Source: an uncultured Collinsella sp. (GTDB lineage Bacteria > Actinomycetota > Coriobacteriia > Coriobacteriales > Coriobacteriaceae). Taken from it: a stretch of 36,559 nt of DNA. Numbering within the stretch: the first letter of the stretch is position 1; each line of letters begins with the position of its first letter. Shown here in pieces: positions 8,737 through 18,228 of this stretch. The stretch lies in the NCBI GenBank assembly GCA_934650095.1, contig CAKUFT010000017.1, forward strand, positions 1-36,559. The letters run 5' to 3'. The notes under the pieces are model-generated. The model saw only the letters and a program-made list of their open reading frames with translations, was not told where the DNA came from and ran no database searches. A program made the position numbers and the translations under genes.

Positions 8737-10155
8737 ATGGCTGATTCCCAGACTGCAACCTCCGCGCCCGAGTTTAAGAGCGCCCACTTTATCGGTATCG
8801 GTGGCGCCGGCATGAGCGGCATCGCCCTCGTTTTGCACGAGCGCGGCTATGCCGTTACCGGTTCCGACCTTAAGACTTCGCGCTACATTCGCCAGCTTAC
8901 GCGTGCCGGCGTGAAGGTTCACGTTGGTCACGAGGCTGCGACGATCGACGAGGTCAAGCCCGACGTGGTCGTGGTCTCTACCGCTATTCCCGAGTCTAAC
9001 CCCGAGCTTGTTCGCGCCCGCGAGCTGGGTATTCCCGTCTGGCCCCGCGCCAAGATGCTCTCGGCCCTGGGCCACGGCTATACCACCGTCGCCGTCGCCG
9101 GCACGCACGGCAAGACCACGACGTCTTCGATGTGCGCCACCATGCTCGATCGCATGGGCCTGGACCCCAGCTTCTTGATCGGCGGCATCGTCGAGGGCTA
9201 TGACACCAACGGTAAAAACGGCTCGGGTGATTACTTTGTCGCCGAGGCCGACGAGTCCGACAGCTCTTTCCTGTTCCTGAACCCCAACGTGGTCATCGTG
9301 ACTAATGTCGAGGCCGACCATCTCGATCACTACTCGGGCATCGAGGAGATCGAAGCAACTTTCGCCAAATTCATGAGCCTGGTGGGCGAGGACGGCACCG
9401 TCATCGTCTGCGGCGAGGATCCGCATCTGGTCGAGCTCGCCAAGTCGACGGGTCGCCGCGTGCTTTCCTATGGCTTTGCCGAGACCAACGACATCGTCTG
9501 CGTGCATCCGGATGTCAAGGGCATCCAGAGCGACTTTGTTGTCCGCTTTGAGGACGGCACCGAGCACGCTGTGGAGATCAAGAGCAACCCCGGTCGCCAC
9601 AACATGCTCAACGCCACGGCAGTTTTGACCGTCGCCCACGTCCTGGGCCTCGACATCGATGCTGCCGCCAAGGCGCTGTCGAGCTTTGAGGGCGTTCGCC
9701 GTCGCTTTACCCATGTGGGCGATATCGACGGCATCACCGTGGTCGACGACTACGGCCATCATCCCACCGAGATCAAGGCGACGCTTGCCGCCGCCTCGTC
9801 CCTGGGTTACAAGCACGTCGACGTCGTGTTCCAGCCGCACCGCTATTCGCGCCTGCAGGCCCTGTGCGACGATTTCGCCGATGCCTTTGCCAATGCCGAC
9901 AAACTGCTGCTGATCGACGTTTTCTCGGCCGGCGAGATGCCCATCCCCGGCGTTACCTCAAAGATGCTCGCCGATACCGTTCGTGCCAAGCATCCCGGCA
10001 AGGAAGTCGTGTACTGCTCCAGCCGTCTTGAGCTCAACCAGGAGCTCGAGCAGATGGTGGGCGAGGGCGACCTGCTGCTTACCATGGGCGCCGGTGATGT
10101 CACGACGGTCGGTCCCGAGTTCATCGATTATCTGACTGCCAAGAAAGACGCTTAA
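8737..10155 (+). CDS. murC: UDP-MurNAc:L-alanine ligase MurC
   Basis: This 472-residue cytoplasmic ligase attaches L-Ala to UDP-MurNAc, the first step of the stem peptide. The N-terminal nucleotide-binding loop FIGIGGAGMSGIA, the ATP loop G122-THGKTTTSSM and FVAEADESDSSFL are MurC signatures. VVDDYGHHPTEIKA and FQPHRYSRLQAL in the C-terminal domain complete the set. The ATG at 8737 follows AAGGAGT at 8720-8726. A GTG at 8710 is in frame but precedes that site, so I reject it. The 97-base gap before the gene carries TACAGT at 8688-8693, a possible -10, so murC and murB may have extra transcription. murB starts 5 bases after the stop. Confidence 0.96.
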   Translation: MADSQTATSAPEFKSAHFIGIGGAGMSGIALVLHERGYAVTGSDLKTSRYIRQLTRAGVKVHVGHEAATIDEVKPDVVVVSTAIPESNPELVRARELGIPVWPRAKMLSALGHGYTTVAVAGTHGKTTTSSMCATMLDRMGLDPSFLIGGIVEGYDTNGKNGSGDYFVAEADESDSSFLFLNPNVVIVTNVEADHLDHYSGIEEIEATFAKFMSLVGEDGTVIVCGEDPHLVELAKSTGRRVLSYGFAETNDIVCVHPDVKGIQSDFVVRFEDGTEHAVEIKSNPGRHNMLNATAVLTVAHVLGLDIDAAAKALSSFEGVRRRFTHVGDIDGITVVDDYGHHPTEIKATLAAASSLGYKHVDVVFQPHRYSRLQALCDDFADAFANADKLLLIDVFSAGEMPIPGVTSKMLADTVRAKHPGKEVVYCSSRLELNQELEQMVGEGDLLLTMGAGDVTTVGPEFIDYLTAKKDA

Positions 10156-10160
10156 GCTCC

Positions 10161-11072
10161 ATGGGTCTGTTTAATGCCGTCATGGCGCTTTCGGGCATGA
10201 TCGACACGGATGTGATTGAGGACGAGCGCCTTGCGCGCCATACGAGCTATCGTATCGGCGGCAAGGCCGACCTCTTTGTGACGTGCCATAGCTATCATGC
10301 CCTCCGCCGCGCCGTGGCGGTGCTCGACCGCGAACAGGTGCCGTGGGTGATTATCGGCAAGGGATCCAATCTTTTGGTTGCCGATGCCGGCTATCGCGGC
10401 GCCGTCATTTCATTGGGGCGTGAGTTCCAGCGCACGGTTGTTGCCGAGGACGGCTGTACGCTGACCGTTGGCGCGGGCGTGATGTTCGCGCGCTTGGTCA
10501 ACGACGCCCTGTCTCGCAGCCTCTCGGGCCTTGAGTTTGCCGTCGGTATTCCCGGTTCGGTCGGCGGCGCCATATCTATGAATGCCGGCACACGTACCGA
10601 GTGGATCGGTTCGCTCGTTGAGGATGTCGTAACGTTCGACCCCTCCTCCGGCATTAAGCACTATGCGGGGTCCGAGATAACCTGGGGCTACCGCGAATGC
10701 AGCCTTCCTCGCAATGAGATTATCCTCGAGTGCGTTCTTAAGCTACAACCGGCTCCTAAAGCCGATATCCGTGAGCGCATGGAGCGGTATCTGACCCGGC
10801 GAAAGCGCACGCAGCCCATGGGGCGCGCATCTTGCGGATCGGTCTTTCGCAATCCACCCGATGCGAGCGTGGGCAAGCTCATCGAGGATTGTGGATTAAA
10901 GGGTTTTTCGGTCGGCGGCGCGGAAGTTTCGCCCGTGCACGCTAATTTTATCGTTAATAACGGAACCGCTTCGGCCGATGATGTGGCCGCGGTTATCAGA
11001 CATGTGCACGGAAAGGTGAGGGAGGCGTATGGCATCGAGCTCAGACCGGAAGTTAAATTCCTCGGCTTCTAG
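10161..11072 (+). CDS. murB: UDP-N-acetylenolpyruvoylglucosamine reductase MurB
   Basis: This 303-residue FAD- and NADPH-dependent reductase converts UDP-GlcNAc-enolpyruvate to UDP-MurNAc. HTSYRIGGKADLF and WVIIGKGSNLLVADAGYRG form the FAD-binding domain, and GLEFAVGIPGSVGGAISMNAG binds the flavin pyrophosphate. RASCGSVFRNP contains the serine expected to donate the proton, and the C-terminus ends with ELRPEVKFLGF carrying the conserved Glu. This looks like the short type II form of about 300 residues. ATG at 10161 has a poor ribosome site and probably depends on murC translation. The 3' end overlaps ftsQ by 44 bases. Confidence 0.96.
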   Translation: MGLFNAVMALSGMIDTDVIEDERLARHTSYRIGGKADLFVTCHSYHALRRAVAVLDREQVPWVIIGKGSNLLVADAGYRGAVISLGREFQRTVVAEDGCTLTVGAGVMFARLVNDALSRSLSGLEFAVGIPGSVGGAISMNAGTRTEWIGSLVEDVVTFDPSSGIKHYAGSEITWGYRECSLPRNEIILECVLKLQPAPKADIRERMERYLTRRKRTQPMGRASCGSVFRNPPDASVGKLIEDCGLKGFSVGGAEVSPVHANFIVNNGTASADDVAAVIRHVHGKVREAYGIELRPEVKFLGF

Positions 11073-12285
11073 AGCATCGAAACCCACCTTCCGCCGCGCC
11101 GGAGGGCGTTCCGGCGCACCTGCCAAACCTCAGCGTAAGGCCGTCACGCCTTCGAAGCCCTCCGGACATGTGCGACCTGCCAAGCGTCCGGTTGTCGGCT
11201 CGCAGCTCGGCAACCGTCCTGCCGCAAAAAAGACCTCGCGTCCCTCGGTGACGCCAAGGCCTGTCATGGGCACCAAGTCTGCTCGTCCCGTGGCAACGTC
11301 TAAAACCTCGATGGGGGCCAAAGCGCCGCGCCCGGGCCACACGCTGGGTGCATCGAAGCCGCGTTCGCTGACGTCAGTGCCGGCTGCCGCTAAGAAACCT
11401 TCGAGTAAAAAAGGCGTCAACCCGCTGACTTCACTGGGGACCATGGTTAATAAGACGACCGACGCCGTTCCTGTCGTTAAGGGCAAAGGCAAAATCGTGG
11501 GCGGCGTTCTTGCCGCCTTGGCCGTGCTCGTCATCATTGCCATCGTAGTGATCAACTCTGGATTGTTTGCCGCTACCGACATTCAGATTCAGGGCAGCGA
11601 GCATGTGACCAAGCACGATGCCATTCAACTGATCGATTTGCCCGAGGGCACGTCGCTGTTTAACGTCGACCCCGATCAGATCACCGAGGACCTCAAGCAG
11701 AACCCGTGGGTTTCGGGCGTGGATGTCCAGCGCCAGTTTCCCCATACGCTTATCATCACGCCGACGGAGCGTAAGGTTATCGCCATTGCGTATATCAGCT
11801 CCGACGACCTTGCCTGGGCTATCGGAGATGATGACACTTGGATCGCCCCGCTGTCGACGTCGGTCGAAGTGGACGACCAGGGCAACGTCATCACGACAGC
11901 GCAGGGCTCAAATACCTTGACCGGAATCGATGCCGCGCTGGCGCTCGCCAAGCATTATGGCGCGGTGTTGTTGACTGATGTCTCGGCGGATGTCGCTCCG
12001 GTTTCCGGCCAGGCGGTGAACTCCAAAGCCGTTAAGGCCGGCCTGGATTATGTGCGTGGTTTTTCGAGCGAGTTCTTGGGACAAGTCAAGGATATTTCCA
12101 CGCCTTCGGTCGAAGCCATCTCGGCAAACCTCAATAACGGCATTGAGGTGTCGCTGGGCGATTCGGACGATATCGCCAAGAAGGAACGCGTAGTCACCAA
12201 GCTGCTTTCGCAGGTAGAGGGCGTAACGTATATCAATGTGCGCTCTCCGGGCAACTACACATTTAGGAATGCTCCGACCTCGTAG
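11029..12285 (+). CDS. ftsQ: Cell division protein FtsQ/DivIB
   Basis: This 418-residue bitopic membrane protein helps recruit and regulate the septal FtsL, FtsW and FtsI proteins. A long basic cytoplasmic region (about 1-150, rich in Ser, Pro, Lys and Arg) is followed by one membrane helix near 157-180. A POTRA domain comes next, from FAATDIQIQGSEHVT to about 255 (NPWVSGVDVQRQFPHTLIIT is typical), and then the FtsQ beta domain. The ATG at 11029 lies inside murB, preceded by GAGGGAGG, so translation is coupled. The cytoplasmic extension is long compared with proteobacterial FtsQ. This gene ends the dcw run before ftsZ. Confidence 0.92.
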   Translation: MASSSDRKLNSSASRASKPTFRRAGGRSGAPAKPQRKAVTPSKPSGHVRPAKRPVVGSQLGNRPAAKKTSRPSVTPRPVMGTKSARPVATSKTSMGAKAPRPGHTLGASKPRSLTSVPAAAKKPSSKKGVNPLTSLGTMVNKTTDAVPVVKGKGKIVGGVLAALAVLVIIAIVVINSGLFAATDIQIQGSEHVTKHDAIQLIDLPEGTSLFNVDPDQITEDLKQNPWVSGVDVQRQFPHTLIITPTERKVIAIAYISSDDLAWAIGDDDTWIAPLSTSVEVDDQGNVITTAQGSNTLTGIDAALALAKHYGAVLLTDVSADVAPVSGQAVNSKAVKAGLDYVRGFSSEFLGQVKDISTPSVEAISANLNNGIEVSLGDSDDIAKKERVVTKLLSQVEGVTYINVRSPGNYTFRNAPTS

Positions 12286-12343
12286 CGCTGGTTGATGCTT
12301 TGTTGAGGGGCCATACCAAGCCGTTTATCTGGTTTGTTTGGTT

Positions 12344-12391
12344 TTCACGGTCAATTATTTGACTGATACGTTCATAATGTGCAAACATAAT
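12344..12391 (+). promoter_or_regulatory. Candidate ftsZ promoter region with inverted repeat
   Basis: The 199-base gap between ftsQ and ftsZ has an AT-rich stretch unlike the surrounding coding DNA. It holds TTCACG at 12344-12349 spaced 17 bases from TACGTT at 12367-12372, TTGACT at 12359-12364, and two CATAAT hexamers at 12373-12378 and 12386-12391. An inverted repeat GTCAA-TTAT-TTGAC spans 12350-12363. A promoter is likely here, but I cannot say which hexamers are used. Confidence 0.4.
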
Positions 12392-12484
12392 ACGGTTTAC
12401 CTTTGCATTTACTTTCAACCTGAAGGTTAATGTGCGCAGGGGTCGACCCATGCTATGGCTATAACCTTTGTTCGGAGGACCGAC

Positions 12485-13639
12485 ATGCACGAGACAGAGA
12501 TCAACAACTACCTTGCCGTCATTAAGGTGGTCGGCGTCGGCGGCGGCGGTACCAACGCGGTCAATCGAATGATCGAAGAGGGCATCCGCGGCGTCGAGTT
12601 TGTTGCCATCAACACCGATGCTCAGGCACTCGCGATCTCTGATGCCGATATCAAGGTGCACATCGGCACCGACCTTACCCGCGGCCTGGGCGCCGGCGCC
12701 AACCCCGAGGTTGGCCGCAAGGCTGCCGATGAGTCCCGCGACGACATTGCCGAGGCGCTCGCTGGCGCCGACATGGTGTTTATCACCTGCGGTGAGGGCG
12801 GTGGCACCGGTACCGGCGCTGCTCCCATCGTTGCCGATATCGCGATGAACGAGGTCGGCGCACTGACCGTCGCCGTCGTGACCAAGCCCTTCACCTTCGA
12901 GGGCCGCAAGCGCAAGAAGAGCGCCGAGGAGGGCATCAAGACCCTCTCCGATTGCGTCGACACCATGATCGTCATCCCTAACGATAAGCTGCTCGACATC
13001 GCCGAGAAGAAGACCACCATGCTCGAGGCCTTCGCGATTGCCGATGGCGTCCTTTCCCAGGGCACCCAGGGCATTACCGACCTCATCACCGTCCCCGGTA
13101 TCATCAACTTGGACTTCGCCGATGTTAAGACCATCATGAAGCAGGCCGGTACCGCCATGATGGGTATCGGTACCTCTTCTGGGGATACTCGTGCCGTCGA
13201 CGCTGCCCAGCAGGCCATCTCCAGCCCGCTGCTCGAGAGCTCCATCGATGGTGCCACGCGCGTGCTGCTCTCCATCGCTGGTTCCAAGGACCTGGGCATC
13301 CAGGAGATCAGCGACGCCGCCGACGTTGTCGCCAACGCCGTCGACCCCGAGGCGAACATCATCTTCGGTACCGTTGTCGACGAGTCCCTGGGCGATCAGG
13401 TGCGTATCACCGTCATCGCTACGGGCTTCTCCGATTCCAACGTCAACCGTCAGGACGAGCTCTTTGCTGCTCAGCAGTCTCAGAGCAAGGCCGCTGCCTC
13501 CGCTGAGCCGCAGCGCACCGCTCCGGCTGCCAGCCCGGCTCAGGCCGCTCCGACCCGCAACGTCGGTGGTACCGAGCTGCCCAACTTTGGCAACGACCAG
13601 TTCGAGCTTCCCGACTTCCTGAAGCGCGGTAGCTTCTAG
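12485..13639 (+). CDS. ftsZ: Cell division GTPase FtsZ
   Basis: This 384-residue tubulin homologue polymerises into the Z ring at midcell. The GTP-binding signature G103-EGGGTGTG-111 is intact, as is the T7 loop N208-LDFAD-213 that completes the GTPase site of the neighbouring subunit. A Pro/Ala-rich linker follows the globular domain. The end [17 protein letters not shown] is the conserved C-terminal peptide that binds membrane tethers such as SepF. I chose ATG at 12485 because GGAGG at 12474-12478 is well spaced, and the protein then starts just before the conserved core. ATG at 12455 has no site. No ftsA is present, consistent with SepF being the anchor, and sepF is nearby. Confidence 0.98.
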   Translation: MHETEINNYLAVIKVVGVGGGGTNAVNRMIEEGIRGVEFVAINTDAQALAISDADIKVHIGTDLTRGLGAGANPEVGRKAADESRDDIAEALAGADMVFITCGEGGGTGTGAAPIVADIAMNEVGALTVAVVTKPFTFEGRKRKKSAEEGIKTLSDCVDTMIVIPNDKLLDIAEKKTTMLEAFAIADGVLSQGTQGITDLITVPGIINLDFADVKTIMKQAGTAMMGIGTSSGDTRAVDAAQQAISSPLLESSIDGATRVLLSIAGSKDLGIQEISDAADVVANAVDPEANIIFGTVVDESLGDQVRITVIATGFSDSNVNRQDELFAAQQSQSKAAASAEPQRTAPAASPAQAAPTRNVGGTELPNFGNDQFELPDFLKRGSF

Positions 13640-13661
13640 TTCGTTTTTCTCAACGACCTGC

Positions 13662-13698
13662 ACGGGGTGTGTCCATTTGGATGCACCCCGTTTTGTTT
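13662..13698 (+). terminator. Intrinsic terminator after ftsZ
   Basis: CGGGGTG at 13663-13669 pairs with CACCCCG at 13684-13690. Further pairing includes G-U wobbles around an ATTT loop. The stem is followed by TTTTGTTT. Confidence 0.85.
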
Positions 13699-13849
13699 CT
13701 CGTTTGTAAACGAAAGCCTCCAATCTCCTTACGTTCCCTTTACGTTTGGTCCCTACCGCTGCGGGTATCCTTTTAAGGAAGTATGACAGCCGTATAAACG
13801 CGGACTGCGCGGCGACGCCGCGGTACTTGTGTTATTAGGAGGCTTTAGT

Positions 13850-14650
13850 ATGGCAGCACGTGCGGACAACGTTTCGCGTGTCGACCATGATGGAGTTACG
13901 TTGGTGGAGGGCGCGACATCCGATGTCCGCTTTGCCTTTACCGAGCGCACCGGTGGCGTTTCTGAAGACGCGTACTCCTCGCTCAACCTGGGCTCGCATG
14001 TAGGCGATGACCCCTTTGCTGTTCAAGAGAATCGTCGTCGAGCGCTCGAAGCTATGGGCGCCACTGAGTGCGAGCATAATCTGCTCGTGCCCAATCAGGT
14101 ACATGGTGACCATATCGTTACGGTGACTTCGAACGGCGCCGACGATCTTGAGGCTGTTCGCGAGCAGATTGCCGAGGGCTGCGATGCCATCGTCTGTACG
14201 GCCCATGACGTGCCCGTGCTGCTCTGCTTTGCCGACTGCGTTCCCGTGGTGCTGGTGGCCCCCGGCGGATTTGCCGTGGTGCACTCCGGTTGGAAGGGCA
14301 CGATTACACGTATTTCTGCCAAGGCGTGCCAGGCGCTTTGCGATGCTGCCGGCTGCGATGCGAGCGACGTTTCCGCCTATATCGGCCCCCATATCTTGGC
14401 TGACGAATATGAGGTATCTCAGGAACTCATGGACCGCTTTGCCGCCGAGTTTTCGTGCATCGATGCGGGTGCTTCTCGCATGCTCGATCTATCTGCCGCC
14501 ATTCGTGAGGCGCTGGTAGATATCGGTGTGGACGCGGATAATATCGTGGATACCCAGCTTTCGACTGTGCGTCAGAACGACCGCTTTTATTCCTACCGTA
14601 ACGAGGACGGCACCTGTGGGCGCCATGCTGCGATCGGCGTGATGCTATGA
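13850..14650 (+). CDS. pgeF: Peptidoglycan editing factor / multicopper polyphenol oxidase family protein (PgeF, YfiH)
   Basis: This 266-residue protein belongs to the DUF152 (Cu-oxidase_4) family. Members have been reported to hydrolyse wrong amino acids from UDP-MurNAc precursors in E. coli, or to act on purine nucleosides. NQVHGDHIV, LLCFADCVPVVLVAP and VVHSGWKGT carry the His, Cys and His expected to bind zinc. IGPHILADEYEVSQEL matches the later conserved block, but has His where many members have Cys (IGPCI). The ATG at 13850 follows AGGAGG at 13837-13842. Its position after ftsZ is typical of Gram-positive genomes. The stop overlaps the pstS start (ATGA), so it is probably co-expressed with phosphate uptake here. 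The physiological substrate cannot be decided from sequence. Confidence 0.9.
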   Translation: MAARADNVSRVDHDGVTLVEGATSDVRFAFTERTGGVSEDAYSSLNLGSHVGDDPFAVQENRRRALEAMGATECEHNLLVPNQVHGDHIVTVTSNGADDLEAVREQIAEGCDAIVCTAHDVPVLLCFADCVPVVLVAPGGFAVVHSGWKGTITRISAKACQALCDAAGCDASDVSAYIGPHILADEYEVSQELMDRFAAEFSCIDAGASRMLDLSAAIREALVDIGVDADNIVDTQLSTVRQNDRFYSYRNEDGTCGRHAAIGVML

Positions 14651-15483
14651 GAAAGATCGTATCGGTCCTGAGCGCCGCTGTGCTTACGCTTACGCTGTGC
14701 GCCTGTTCTTCGGGATCTTCTACCTCTTCCATTACCGTGGCCGGCTCCACGACCTGCCTTCCTATCGCCGAGATTGCGGCAGAGGGCTTTAAGGAGGAGA
14801 CCGGCATCGACGTGCTCGTTTCCGGTTTGGGCTCTTCCGCTGGCATCGAAGCCGTCAGCGCTGGCACGGCCGATATCGCCAGCTCCTCCCGTGGACTCAA
14901 TGTCGACGAACAGGATCTGGGCCTGACTCCCATCGTCATTGCCCACGACGGTATCGCTGTCATCGTGAACGACGATAACCCCGTCGATAACCTCTCGACC
15001 GAGCAGCTCCGCGATATTTACGCCGGTAAGATCACCAACTGGAAGGAAGTCGGCGGAGAGGACCTGAAGATCCAGGTCATCAACCGAGACGAGGCGTCCG
15101 GCACGCGTGAGGCCTTCCGCACCATCGTGATGGACAGCACCCCGTTCGATCGCCGCTCGGCCGTTCTTTCGGGCACGGGCCAGGTGCGCGACGTGGTATC
15201 TCGTTCGCGCGGGGCTATCGGCTACATTTCACTGGGCTTCGTCGATAGCCTCAACGCCAAGACCTCGGTCAAGGCCGTCTCGGTCAATCATGTTGAGGCG
15301 TCCGAGAAGACGGTCGCGAGTGGCGGCTATCCCATCTCGCGCGACCTTTACTTCTTTGTGAAGGGTGCGCCTTCGCAGCAGGCGCAGGATTACATCGACT
15401 ACGTGACGTCCGAAAAGATGGACAAGCAGATTCGCGAGGCGGGCTTTATTCCCGTCACCAACGACGAGAAGGGGAGTGAGTAG
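14647..15483 (+). CDS. pstS: Phosphate-binding lipoprotein PstS
   Basis: This 278-residue lipoprotein is the extracytoplasmic substrate-binding part of the high-affinity phosphate ABC transporter. The signal peptide ends in a lipobox L17-C-A-C20, so Cys20 should be lipidated. The phosphate loops are visible as VAGSTTCLPIAE, GLGSSAGIEAV and NRDEASGTREAF. GAIGYISLGFVD near the C-terminus is another family block. ATG at 14647 overlaps the pgeF stop by four bases, and translation is probably coupled. pstC follows directly. The length is at the short end for PstS, but all the phosphate-contact blocks seem to be present. Confidence 0.94.
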   Translation: MRKIVSVLSAAVLTLTLCACSSGSSTSSITVAGSTTCLPIAEIAAEGFKEETGIDVLVSGLGSSAGIEAVSAGTADIASSSRGLNVDEQDLGLTPIVIAHDGIAVIVNDDNPVDNLSTEQLRDIYAGKITNWKEVGGEDLKIQVINRDEASGTREAFRTIVMDSTPFDRRSAVLSGTGQVRDVVSRSRGAIGYISLGFVDSLNAKTSVKAVSVNHVEASEKTVASGGYPISRDLYFFVKGAPSQQAQDYIDYVTSEKMDKQIREAGFIPVTNDEKGSE

Positions 15484-15484
15484 C

Positions 15485-16411
15485 ATGGAAGCACAGGAAA
15501 ACTCCCAGACTGAACAGAATGCTCAGGCGCCCAAGAAGCGCGAGCTGGCGCTCGTATCGCGCAGCACCTATATCAAGGAGAAGGCGCTGCAGTGGATCTT
15601 CTTTGCCTGCGCGTTCTTGGCGGTTGTTACCGTCATCCTGATTTTTGTCTTTACCACGTACTCGGCGCTGCCCGTCTTTACCGACATCGGTCTGGCGGAC
15701 TTCTTTAGCTTTACGTGGGCGCCCTCTGAGGGCCACTACGGCATCGTGTCGCTGCTTGCCGGCTCGGGTCTGGTGACCGTCGGTGCGCTCGCCATGGGTG
15801 TGCCCCTGGGCGTGGGCACGGCCGTGTATCTGGTCGAGATCGCCGGCAAGCGCGTGCGCAAACTCATCAGCCCTGCCGTTGACCTGTTGGCCGGCATCCC
15901 TTCTATCATCTATGGCTTCTTTGGCATGATCATCATCCGTCCGTTTATCGCGCAGGTGACCGGTGGTCTTGGTTTTGGTGCGCTGACGGCGTGGTTCGTG
16001 CTTGCCATCATGATCGTCCCTACCATCACCACGCTCACCATCGATGCCCTCAATTCCATTCCCATGGGCATTCGCGAGGCATCGTATGCCATGGGCGCCA
16101 CCAAGTGGCAGACCATCTATAAGGTCGTGCTACCTGCCGCCAAGCTGGGTATCGTGGATGCCATCGTGCTGGGTATGGGCCGTGCCATCGGCGAGACCAT
16201 GGCCGTGCTCATGGTCGTGGGTAACGCCCCGGTTATTCCCGACAGCATTGCGAGCCCCATCTCGACGCTCACGAGCCAGATCGCGCTCGACATGAGCTAT
16301 TCCTCGGGTCTGCACCGCTCGGCGCTGTTCGGCATGGGCGTGGTCCTGTTTATCATCTCCGCCACGCTGGTGGGCGTTGTCCGTCTGATTTCCAAGAAGA
16401 AGAGGGGGTAG
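15485..16411 (+). CDS. pstC: Phosphate ABC transporter permease PstC
   Basis: This 308-residue inner-membrane permease subunit is paired with PstA. About six hydrophobic helices are visible, starting with WIFFACAFLAVVTVILIFVF. The PstC blocks FFSFTWAPSEGHYGIVSLL and LLAGIPSIIYGFFGMIII are present. The coupling-loop motif that contacts PstB is EASYAMGATKWQTIYKVVLP, followed by GMGRAIGETMAVLMV. I chose ATG at 15485 with GGGGAG at 15471-15476. A GTG at 15476 overlaps that site and is less likely. The ATG is one base after the pstS stop. Confidence 0.95.
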   Translation: MEAQENSQTEQNAQAPKKRELALVSRSTYIKEKALQWIFFACAFLAVVTVILIFVFTTYSALPVFTDIGLADFFSFTWAPSEGHYGIVSLLAGSGLVTVGALAMGVPLGVGTAVYLVEIAGKRVRKLISPAVDLLAGIPSIIYGFFGMIIIRPFIAQVTGGLGFGALTAWFVLAIMIVPTITTLTIDALNSIPMGIREASYAMGATKWQTIYKVVLPAAKLGIVDAIVLGMGRAIGETMAVLMVVGNAPVIPDSIASPISTLTSQIALDMSYSSGLHRSALFGMGVVLFIISATLVGVVRLISKKKRG

Positions 16412-16414
16412 GCT

Positions 16415-17320
16415 ATGTCCGATTCCGTTGACACGACGGTCGATACGACCTCGTCGCGCGAGCGCATCAAGCGTGCCCTTTCCCACGGCAAGAAGGGTCG
16501 CATCAACAAGGACCTGTCCAACAAGATCATGCTTGGCGTGTTCCGTGCCGCGGCATACGTCACCACGTTGGTGCTGGTCGCTATCATCGCCTACGTGGTC
16601 ATTAACGGCCTGCCGCATATCTCGCTCGACTTTATCTTCGGTTGGCCCCAGGGCGTCAACGCCGAGGGTGGAATTTGGCCCACGATCGTCTCGACCGTCT
16701 ATGTGACGGCGCTCGCCATGCTTATCTGCACGCCGATTGCTGTGCTGGCAGCCGTCTATCTGGCCGAGTACGCCAAGCAGGGCAAGGTCGTCGAGCTCAT
16801 TCGCTACGCTGCTGACGCTTTGGCCTCGGTGCCCTCTATCGTTATGGGCCTGTTTGGCTACGCCTTGTTTGTCGAGGCCATGGGTCTGGGCCTTTCGATG
16901 GTCTCGGCCGCTCTGGCACTCGCGCTCTTGATGCTTCCCATCGTCATGCGCACCACCGAAGAGGCCATTCGCGCCGTTCCGCGCTATATCCGTTGGGGCG
17001 CGTACGGCCTGGGCGCCACCAAGTGGCAGGTCGTCTCCAAGATCGTGCTTCCTTCTGCCTTTGGCCGTATTGCCACGGGCATCGTGCTTGCCATCGGCCG
17101 CGCCATCGGCGAGACCGCCGTCGTGCTCTATACGATGGGCCAGGCCATCAACCTGCCCATCACGCCGCTCGATTCCGGCCGCCCCATGACGGTTCACCTG
17201 TACCTGCTTGCAAACGACGGCATCAACATGAACGCAGCCTACGGCACCGCGCTCTTGCTGATGGTGATCATTCTGGCCTTCAACCTGTTTGCGCGCTTCC
17301 TGTCGCGCAAGCGTCGCTAG
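16415..17320 (+). CDS. pstA: Phosphate ABC transporter permease PstA
   Basis: This 301-residue permease subunit is paired with PstC. A hydrophilic N-terminus of about 40 residues precedes the first membrane helix (ITTLVLVAII-like at about 46-65). FIFGWPQGVNAEGGIWPTI and ASVPSIVMGLFGYALFV are PstA blocks. The ABC coupling motif is YGLGATKWQVVSKIVLPSA, and IGRAIGETAVVLYTMG follows. The start at ATG 16415 is supported by AGAGGGGG just upstream, three bases after the pstC stop. pstB follows after 12 bases. Confidence 0.95.
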   Translation: MSDSVDTTVDTTSSRERIKRALSHGKKGRINKDLSNKIMLGVFRAAAYVTTLVLVAIIAYVVINGLPHISLDFIFGWPQGVNAEGGIWPTIVSTVYVTALAMLICTPIAVLAAVYLAEYAKQGKVVELIRYAADALASVPSIVMGLFGYALFVEAMGLGLSMVSAALALALLMLPIVMRTTEEAIRAVPRYIRWGAYGLGATKWQVVSKIVLPSAFGRIATGIVLAIGRAIGETAVVLYTMGQAINLPITPLDSGRPMTVHLYLLANDGINMNAAYGTALLLMVIILAFNLFARFLSRKRR

Positions 17321-17332
17321 TTAAGGAGTCCC

Positions 17333-18134
<802 letters not shown>

Positions 18135-18136
<2 letters not shown>

Positions 18137-18208
18137 TCGGTGCGACTAGTCCCAAACCGATCGGACCTGGTCCGGTGCGTATTCACTGTGCGGGCGGCAT
18201 GACCGCAC
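18135..18208 (+). repeat. Hairpin cluster between pstB and phoU
   Basis: The gap holds three possible stems. GATCGGT at 18135-18141 pairs with ACCGATC at 18156-18162. CGGACC-T-GGTCCG at 18162-18174 is a perfect odd palindrome. GTGCGG at 18188-18193 pairs with CCGCAC at 18203-18208. The first two share one base, so are nearly exclusive. There is no U-tract, so these do not look like simple terminators. Confidence 0.5.
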
Positions 18209-18228
18209 CCAACTGATTGGAGTGAACC

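Noticed and set aside
12263..13723. Minus-strand ORF of 486 codons covering ftsZ
   Set aside because: Antisense shadow of ftsZ with Gly/Asp/Leu-rich noise and no motifs.
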